A DNA stretch of 5,668 nt, taken from contig JAADHL010000194.1 of NCBI GenBank assembly GCA_013151875.1, forward strand, positions 1 to 5,668, written 5' to 3'. Position 1 is the first letter of the stretch. Each line of letters starts with the position of its first letter. The DNA comes from Deltaproteobacteria bacterium. Lineage in GTDB: Bacteria; Myxococcota_A; UBA9042; DTJE01. Below are positions 1 through 4,404 of the stretch, piece after piece. The notes below the pieces were generated by a model. The model saw only the letters and a list, made by a program, of their open reading frames with translations, made no database searches and had not been told where the DNA came from. The position numbers and the translations under genes were made by a program.

Positions 1-398
1 AAGAACAACTCCGCCTGATCCGCGGGATACTGGCCCGCGTGAACCCGGACCATGTTGACATCAACACTGCTGTCAGACCGGTGCCGGGAGGCCGAACCCT
101 GAAGGTATCCGACGCCTTCCTGGTTGAAGCTCACAGCATACTCGGGGATCGGTCCACCGTGATCGCGGGTTTCAAACGAAAGGACGGAAAGTCATGGGGG
201 GATTTCAAGGCGGACGATGATCGCGTTCATGCAAGCCTGCGCCGCCGGCCCCAGACGCTGCTGGACCTTTCCGCATCGCTGGGCTCGCATCCGGATTCGG
301 TGCTGAAAGTGATCACCCGGTTGTCCGACGCGGGCAGAATCGAGCCCCAGGTCAGGGGCCGGGACACCTTCTGGCTCGCGGTTCGTGACGATGAATAA
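1..398 (+). CDS. Radical SAM protein, C-terminal part with winged-helix tail (5' end outside window)
   Basis: The frame is open from the window edge to TAA at 396-398 (131 visible residues), so this is the 3' end of a longer gene. A GTG at 39 is possible as a start, but coding-like sequence continues upstream of it (ending LIRGILARV), so I treat it as internal. The visible part matches the C-terminal region of radical SAM enzymes related to the COG0731 group: a segment of the type 'INPDxVxLNTxxRP' (here ARVNPDHVDINTAVRP), then a helix resembling 'LxxLAxxLGxxxxVI', and finally a winged-helix-like module (RRRPQTLLDLSASLGSHPD, then a DAGRI wing). The CxxxCxxC cluster that would bind the 4Fe-4S centre must lie upstream and cannot be checked. 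The substrate is unknown. A 149-bp gap with its own promoter separates it from the Feo genes, so it is probably not in their operon. The family assignment is from recalled sequence style; confidence is moderate. Confidence 0.72.
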   Translation, partial: EQLRLIRGILARVNPDHVDINTAVRPVPGGRTLKVSDAFLVEAHSILGDRSTVIAGFKRKDGKSWGDFKADDDRVHASLRRRPQTLLDLSASLGSHPDSVLKVITRLSDAGRIEPQVRGRDTFWLAVRDDE

Positions 399-446
399 CC
401 CTACCGAATAACCCTACCGAGGTTAATTTCTCGGGTTGATTTCTCG
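393..446. repeat. Two consecutive 13-bp tandem duplications
   Basis: GAATAACCCTACC occurs at 393-405 and again, identical, at 406-418, followed by GA, the start of a third copy. Directly after it, GGTTAATTTCTCG (421-433) is followed by GGTTGATTTCTCG (434-446), with one mismatch. Both pairs have a period of 13 although their unit sequences differ. The first unit contains the last codon and TAA stop of the radical SAM gene; the second copy's TAA is out of frame. They may be replication-slippage duplications or spaced protein-binding half-sites; the sequence does not decide. Confidence 0.75.
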
Positions 447-497
447 ACCGAAAAATTTTGAAATCCGGTTCATCAAACTTGGTCCGACAACAATCTC

Positions 498-526
498 TTG
501 ACAGCTGCGCCTGGTATTAGTAGAGT
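498..526 (+). promoter_or_regulatory. Sigma70-type promoter of the Feo operon
   Basis: A perfect -35 hexamer TTGACA lies at 498-503. A 17-bp spacer leads to TAGAGT at 521-526, which matches the TATAAT consensus at 4 of 6 positions. The predicted transcription start is near 532-534, leaving a 5' leader of only about 15 nt before the ATG at 548. The -10 lies inside the palindromic operator, so a bound repressor would block RNA polymerase. An AT-rich block, AAAAATTTT at 451-459, lies further upstream. Confidence 0.75.
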
Positions 527-536
527 GCTCTACTAA
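517..536. promoter_or_regulatory. Probable DtxR-family operator (perfect 9-2-9 inverted repeat)
   Basis: The sequence TTAGTAGAGTGCTCTACTAA is a perfect inverted repeat with 9-bp arms (TTAGTAGAG / CTCTACTAA) around a TG centre. The TTAG...CTAA outer ends resemble known DtxR/IdeR/MntR boxes, which are palindromes of about 18-20 bp. It covers the -10 element and predicted start site, and its right edge is one base from the GAGG Shine-Dalgarno (538-541) of the adjacent DtxR-type gene. This geometry fits metal-dependent autorepression. The site itself is seen directly; which protein binds it is inferred from the neighbouring gene. Confidence 0.8.
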
Positions 537-547
537 CGAGGGGAGCA

Positions 548-1300
548 ATGACCGCCAAAGCAACACACGGGACGTTGACGCGGGCACTGGAAGACTACCT
601 GGAAACGATTTTCAGGATCATGTCCTCGACCCCCGTGGCCCGCGTCCGTGACATCGCCCACGCGCGTGACGTGAGGTCCGCTTCCGTAACACCCGCGTTG
701 CGGCGGTTGTCGGATATGGGTCTCATAGACTACGCCCGGCGAGAATACGTAACACTCACCCCAACCGGAGAGCAGGAGGCCAGGCGGGTCTATGCGCGAC
801 ATTGCGTTCTGACCCGGTTCTTTTCCGAGGTTTTGCAGATGCCCCCCGACGCTGCCGAACGCGAGGCCTGCGCCATGGAACACACACTGTCCGACGATGG
901 GATGGACCGTTTGGTTCGATTTTTCGAGTTTCTAGGGGCCTGTCCCGACGCAACACCCGGATTCCTTGAACAGTTTCACCAGTGCTCGCTGGTACACGAC
1001 GACGTACCACCCTGTCCCAACCCTTGCCCCGCGAGCAACGAGAAATCACGGCACCTTCCACGACCAAGGCCATCAAAAACCCTGTTCGACCTCAAGCCCG
1101 GAGAGCAGGGCACGGTCGTCCAGGTCAACGCCCATGGAGGAATCCGCCAGCGCCTGCTTGACATGGGGATACTGCCCCAGACCCGGATTCGCCTGGACCG
1201 GGTCGCCCCTACCGGCGACCCAGTGTGGATCGAATTGAATGGGGCTCAACTCGCGCTGAGGCGTCAGGAGGCCGAGACGGTGGTTCTGGAGGTGTCATGA
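548..1300 (+). CDS. DtxR/MntR-family metal-dependent repressor fused to a C-terminal FeoA domain
   Basis: This 250-aa protein is probably an iron-responsive repressor of the Feo operon. Residues about 10-75 form the winged-helix DNA-binding domain (LEDYLETIF, VRDIA, SASVTPALRRLSDMGLIDY, VTLTPTG). Residues about 76-130 form the metal-binding dimerisation domain, with RH85 and C108-A-M-E111-H112. Candidate ligands by alignment are D16, E19, H85, C108, E111 and H112: D16/E19 are MntR-like, whereas C108 matches the DtxR/IdeR cysteine. Residues about 178-249 are a FeoA (SH3-like) domain with the typical RLLDMGILPxTxI, GDPVWIEL and LALRRxEA stretches. The linker holds C132, C146, C156 and C160 and a Pro/Arg-rich stretch. 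ATG 548 is supported by GAGG at 538-541 with 6-nt spacing. Expression is probably autoregulated through the palindrome at 517-536. feoB follows after 45 bp. Family assignment is firm; Fe(II) over Mn(II) is inferred from FeoA, feoB and C108. Confidence 0.93.
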   Translation: MTAKATHGTLTRALEDYLETIFRIMSSTPVARVRDIAHARDVRSASVTPALRRLSDMGLIDYARREYVTLTPTGEQEARRVYARHCVLTRFFSEVLQMPPDAAEREACAMEHTLSDDGMDRLVRFFEFLGACPDATPGFLEQFHQCSLVHDDVPPCPNPCPASNEKSRHLPRPRPSKTLFDLKPGEQGTVVQVNAHGGIRQRLLDMGILPQTRIRLDRVAPTGDPVWIELNGAQLALRRQEAETVVLEVS

Positions 1301-1325
1301 GGGTCGAATCTTTTTTTTGGTCGGT

Positions 1326-1345
1326 AATGGAGAGAGCTCTACCAA
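1326..1345. promoter_or_regulatory. Degenerate operator-like site over the feoB ribosome-binding region
   Basis: CTCTACCAA at 1337-1345 matches the right arm of the upstream operator (CTCTACTAA, 528-536) at 8 of 9 positions and directly abuts the feoB ATG. In the same 9-2-9 spacing the left arm (1326-1334) matches at only 5 of 9. An 8-bp palindrome AGAGCTCT lies at 1333-1340. The feoB Shine-Dalgarno, GGAGAG at 1329-1334, lies within it. It may be a weak second repressor site, or chance similarity helped by the purine-rich Shine-Dalgarno. Confidence 0.3.
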
Positions 1346-3481
1346 ATGTCTAGTACACTACCATATAAACTCCATGGGAAGTCAGGGCCGATCCGCGTTG
1401 CGCTCGCGGGCAACCCCAACTCTGGAAAAACGTCCATCTTCAATGCCCTGACGGGCGCGCGTCAGCACGTGGGAAACTATCCAGGAGTCACGGTAGAAAA
1501 GCGAATCGGAAGCTTCAAAACCGACCAGGCCGCATTCGAGGTGCTGGACCTGCCGGGGACCTACAGCTTATCGTCGTTTTCCCCTGAAGAACGGATTGCC
1601 CAGGACGAACTCATCGAAGGCGGGCACGACGTGGTGGTGGTCGTGGTGGATTCCACCACCTTGCGACGCAGTCTGGTGTTTGTGGCCCAGGTGATGCAGA
1701 CGGACGCAAACCTGGTGCTATGCATGAACATGACCGACGAGGCGGACAAGGCCGGGCAGCGGATTGATCTCGATCAGATGCAGGCACTTCTGGGCTTCCC
1801 GGTGGTCCAGACAGTGGGCCACAAGGGGATTGGCACGGATGGTCTGGTCCGGGCGATTTTCGCGGTGGCGAAAACCCCCTCAATAAACCACCGCCTGGTT
1901 CTCGGGGAACGCCTGGAAACAGCCATTCAAGAAATCCGCAAGCGTCTTGAAGAGGCTGGCAGACAATCCGCGGGCCTTGACTGGGTGGCCTCCCGGCTGT
2001 TGATCGACGACCGGCACTTTGTGGACCATTTCCGTAATCTCGATGAACGGGGTCGTTTCGCCGTCGAGGAGGCCGAGCACCAGCGAAGACGCATCGAGTC
2101 TGAAACCGGCCGGGATATTTCCCTGTTTATTTCTGAACGGTACTACGGGTTTGTGGACGGCCTTTTAGGCGAGGTCCTGCAATGCCGCCCAAGAGACGAT
2201 GCGCGCGCCCTGTCCAACAGCGTGGACAAGGTACTGGCGAACCGCGTACTCGGGCTGCCCATCTTCGCGGCGGTGATGTACGCCATCTTCTGGCTCACGT
2301 TTACGGGGGGGGAGCCCCCAATGGGTTGGATCGAGTCCGGTTTCTCCGCGCTCGGAGGCTGGATTTCCGGGTGGTGGCCGGCCGGCGCCGAATCCCCGTT
2401 GAGGTCGTTGCTGGTGGACGGCGTGGTGGGGGGCGTAGGTGGGGTAATCGTGTTCCTGCCCAATATCCTGCTGCTCTTTTTCGGTCTGGCCGTCCTGGAG
2501 GACACTGGATACATGGCTCGGGTCGCTTTCCTGATGGATCGGGTGATGCACCGGTTCGGCCTTCATGGCAAGAGCTTTGTTCCCATGATGACCGGCTTCG
2601 GATGCTCGATTCCGGGAATCATGGCCACTCGGACCCTGGAAAATGAACGGGACCGTCTGACCACGATGCTCGTATTGCCGCTGATGTCCTGCGGAGCTCG
2701 TCTGCCGATCTGGATGTTGCTGATACCGGCATTCTTTGCCCCGTCCTGGCGTGCACCAATGTTGTTCTTCATCTATGCCTTCGGCATCGTTCTCGCCTTT
2801 GTGCTGGCCCTGCTGCTGCGCAAGACCGTGCTCCGGGGAAAAGATGCCCCGTTCGTCATGGAACTGCCCCCCTACCGGATGCCGACCATGCGGGCGGTCG
2901 TTCTGAAGATGGTGGAGCGTGCCTGGATATACCTGCGCAAGGCGGGGACCGTGATCCTGGGGATCTCGATCCTGATGTGGTTTCTCACCTCGTACCCAAA
3001 GAAAGATGCCTACGAAGTAGACGCACGGATTGCTGCCGGCACCGTGCAAATGACCAGGACGGAGATCCAGAATGCCCGGGCGGCTGAGGACTTGCGCTAC
3101 TCGACTGCGGGCCGTATCGGCCGATTCCTGGAACCCGCAATCCGACCCCTTGGGTTCGACTGGAAAATCGGTACGGCCATGATCGGCGCCTTCGCGGCCA
3201 AGGAAGTCTTTGTGTCGCAGATGGGAATCGTCCACTCACTGGGGAAAATCGACGATGAATCAGAGGGCCTGCGGGAGAAACTGGCCCGAGAGTATTCGCC
3301 CCTGGTCGGGCTCAGTCTCATGTTGTTCCTTCTGGTTTCGGCCCCCTGTATGGCCACCATAGCGGTAACCCGTCGCGAGTCGGGCCGCTGGAAATGGGCG
3401 TTGCTACAGCTCGGTGGGTTGACCGCCGTGGCCTACATCATTTCGCTTCTGGTCTTCCAGGTGGGCCGCCTTGTGGGATGA
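1346..3481 (+). CDS. feoB: Ferrous iron transport protein B (FeoB), inner-membrane Fe(II) importer
   Basis: FeoB imports Fe(II) across the cytoplasmic membrane under control of an N-terminal G domain. In this 711-aa protein G1 is GNPNSGKTS (22-30), G2 lies in GNYPGVTVE (43-51), G3 is DLPGTY (68-73), G4 is NMTD (128-131) and the G5 region is near TVGHKGIG (156-163). A helical switch/GDI-like region follows (about 180-285), then the membrane part from about 300. The two gate repeats are recognisable: FLPNILLLFF and EDTGYMARVAFLMD (370-398), FVPMMTGFGCSIPGIMATRT (411-430) and MSCGARLPIW (447-456), then AAKEVFVSQMGI (617-628) and SAPCMATIAV (665-674). C420, C449 and C668 correspond to conserved FeoB cysteines. 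It is somewhat shorter than E. coli FeoB (773 aa) and lacks a Cys-rich C-terminal tail. The start has GGAGAG 11 nt upstream. It is probably cotranscribed with the FeoA-fused regulator and the downstream barrel gene. Confidence 0.98.
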   Translation: MSSTLPYKLHGKSGPIRVALAGNPNSGKTSIFNALTGARQHVGNYPGVTVEKRIGSFKTDQAAFEVLDLPGTYSLSSFSPEERIAQDELIEGGHDVVVVVVDSTTLRRSLVFVAQVMQTDANLVLCMNMTDEADKAGQRIDLDQMQALLGFPVVQTVGHKGIGTDGLVRAIFAVAKTPSINHRLVLGERLETAIQEIRKRLEEAGRQSAGLDWVASRLLIDDRHFVDHFRNLDERGRFAVEEAEHQRRRIESETGRDISLFISERYYGFVDGLLGEVLQCRPRDDARALSNSVDKVLANRVLGLPIFAAVMYAIFWLTFTGGEPPMGWIESGFSALGGWISGWWPAGAESPLRSLLVDGVVGGVGGVIVFLPNILLLFFGLAVLEDTGYMARVAFLMDRVMHRFGLHGKSFVPMMTGFGCSIPGIMATRTLENERDRLTTMLVLPLMSCGARLPIWMLLIPAFFAPSWRAPMLFFIYAFGIVLAFVLALLLRKTVLRGKDAPFVMELPPYRMPTMRAVVLKMVERAWIYLRKAGTVILGISILMWFLTSYPKKDAYEVDARIAAGTVQMTRTEIQNARAAEDLRYSTAGRIGRFLEPAIRPLGFDWKIGTAMIGAFAAKEVFVSQMGIVHSLGKIDDESEGLREKLAREYSPLVGLSLMLFLLVSAPCMATIAVTRRESGRWKWALLQLGGLTAVAYIISLLVFQVGRLVG
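1643..1659. repeat. Perfect inverted repeat within feoB
   Basis: GTGGTGGA and TCCACCAC flank a single T, giving 8-bp perfect arms; as RNA this is a 7-bp stem with a 3-nt loop. It follows a run of GTG valine codons (VVVVVVDSTT, residues 96-105) at the end of the G-domain strand before G4. It may simply result from codon choice for Val and Thr; no function is claimed. Confidence 0.55.
2305..2312 (+). repeat. G8 homopolymer tract inside feoB
   Basis: Eight consecutive G residues encode part of TFTGGEPP (residues 318-325), just after the first membrane helix of FeoB. They are followed by AG and C5, so the stretch could also fold as a short G/C hairpin. A one-base change here would truncate FeoB after its G domain and first helix. 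The tract is seen directly; instability is inference. Confidence 0.6.
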
Positions 3482-3535
3482 GAAGAGGGACATGGAATCG
3501 ATTGCTTTCAACGTTGATGGCTCAAGAGGTACATA

Positions 3536-4384
3536 ATGAAAGGACGTAGAATCTGGAAGCTGGCGGCGGCGCTGTGTGTGACGATCTCCCTGCTGCTGCT
3601 CCCCGGTGCGGTCATGGCCGCAGACACGGTGGAGACCTGGGACGTGGGAGCCACTGACGTGGACTTCTATCTGGGATACGACGGTATCGGTCTGAGGCGT
3701 CCGGACCGGACCGTGTTCGGCGACATGATGCTGGGTTACGGTATTCTGGATCGCTTTTCAGCTTACCTGGGAATGACCCTTCAGGGCACCGACGCCTTTA
3801 CGGACGGGACCGCCTCCCTGTACTTGGGCATCTACGGAACACCGGTTGACACGGACCACTTCGATCTGGACCTGTTCCTGGACGTCAGCACGGGGGGCGA
3901 TGGACTCAAGGAATTCCAGGTCTCCCCTTCCCTGGAGATGAATTTCGACCTGGATCCGGACCTGCGCACATGGGGAATGTACCTGCGTGTCGGGTTTCCG
4001 GTCTACGGCCGCACCGTGTTCCCGCCCGGGAAGCCGAACACTCCTGAACACGAAGTTGCGTTTCACATCGAGACCACCGCAGGCACCTACTGGACCGTGG
4101 CTGAAGGCCATCAACTCCTGCTGGAATACGACATGGGTCTGCACCCCCTGCCATCCGACGAAGTGTACGGCGTGAACGTGGGCGGCGTCGCCCTGGGCTA
4201 CAACGTGTGCGTGGTTGAGGACTGCGCGCTGGAACTCATCAACCAGGTCTACTTTGACATTCCCCAGGCAGGCGAGAACTTTTCCGTGGGCATCATGATG
4301 GGTTTCATCGCTACCCTGCCTTCGGTCAACCGCCACCTGCCCGCCAGCCCGTCATTTTCGGCCGGGTGTTTTGAAAACAAATAA
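3536..4384 (+). CDS. Putative secreted/outer-membrane beta-barrel protein, acidic, downstream of feoB
   Basis: I do not recognise a named family. The 282-aa product has a clear signal peptide: basic MKGRRIWK, a hydrophobic core LAAALCVTISLLLLPGA, and likely cleavage after VMA (A28/A29). The mature part is rich in alternating hydrophobic/polar segments with Gly and aromatics, typical of outer-membrane beta strands: RFSAYLGMTLQG, TASLYLGIYG, FDLDLFLDVS, TWGMYLRVGFPVYG, HQLLLEYDMGLH, VGGVALGYNV, NFSVGIMMGFIATL. It is strikingly acidic: I count 36 Asp+Glu against 11 Lys+Arg after the signal peptide, which would suit a cation channel. Position 54 bp after feoB with no terminator or promoter seen, and a good AGAGG Shine-Dalgarno (3525-3529, 6 nt before ATG), suggest cotranscription with the Feo genes. 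A role in Fe(II) passage through the outer membrane is a guess from context. The 21-residue tail after the last strand, with C278, is unusual for a barrel. It could instead be a periplasmic beta protein. Confidence 0.72.
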   Translation: MKGRRIWKLAAALCVTISLLLLPGAVMAADTVETWDVGATDVDFYLGYDGIGLRRPDRTVFGDMMLGYGILDRFSAYLGMTLQGTDAFTDGTASLYLGIYGTPVDTDHFDLDLFLDVSTGGDGLKEFQVSPSLEMNFDLDPDLRTWGMYLRVGFPVYGRTVFPPGKPNTPEHEVAFHIETTAGTYWTVAEGHQLLLEYDMGLHPLPSDEVYGVNVGGVALGYNVCVVEDCALELINQVYFDIPQAGENFSVGIMMGFIATLPSVNRHLPASPSFSAGCFENK

Positions 4385-4404
4385 CCTTGGTCGGGTATTG
4401 TCCC

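Noticed and set aside
39..398. A complete small gene starting at GTG 39
   Set aside because: The frame is open to the window edge with coding-like residues, and the product matches the C-terminal end of a larger radical SAM protein.
409..449. Possible hairpins TAACC/GGTTA (409-425) and GGTTGA/TCGACC (434-449) as a terminator for the radical SAM gene
   Set aside because: Stems are only 5-6 bp, one includes a G-U pair, and no proper T-run follows directly; part of the similarity comes from the tandem repeats.
533..1076. Minus-strand open frames opposite the DtxR-FeoA gene
   Set aside because: They overlap the strongly supported regulator gene and show no coding features of their own.
1301..1345. 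T8 run (1311-1318) between the regulator and feoB as an intrinsic terminator
   Set aside because: I find no stable GC-rich stem immediately upstream, so the T-run alone does not support termination; the genes are likely cotranscribed.
2182..2646. Open frame in another + frame within feoB (154 codons)
   Set aside because: Arg/Gly-rich shadow of feoB in a GC-rich background; the feoB frame is certain across this stretch.
2165..3235. Long open frame (356 codons) on the minus strand opposite feoB
   Set aside because: It lies wholly antisense to the well-conserved feoB, its product is low-complexity His/Gln/Gly/Pro-rich with no recognisable motif, and such antisense frames are common in GC-rich genes.
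3482..3535. Separate promoter for the barrel-like gene
   Set aside because: TTGCTT at 3502-3507 has no matching -10 at 16-18 bp, and CATAAT at 3532-3537 overlaps the start codon without a -35 partner.
3758..4336. Minus-strand open frame (192 codons) opposite the barrel-like gene
   Set aside because: The + strand frame has a clear signal peptide, Shine-Dalgarno and barrel-like pattern; the antisense product is Val/His/Gln-rich without a recognisable family.
4385..4404. Bidirectional terminator between the convergent stop codons
   Set aside because: The 20-bp gap shows only a 3-bp GGG/CCC pairing and no flanking A/T runs.
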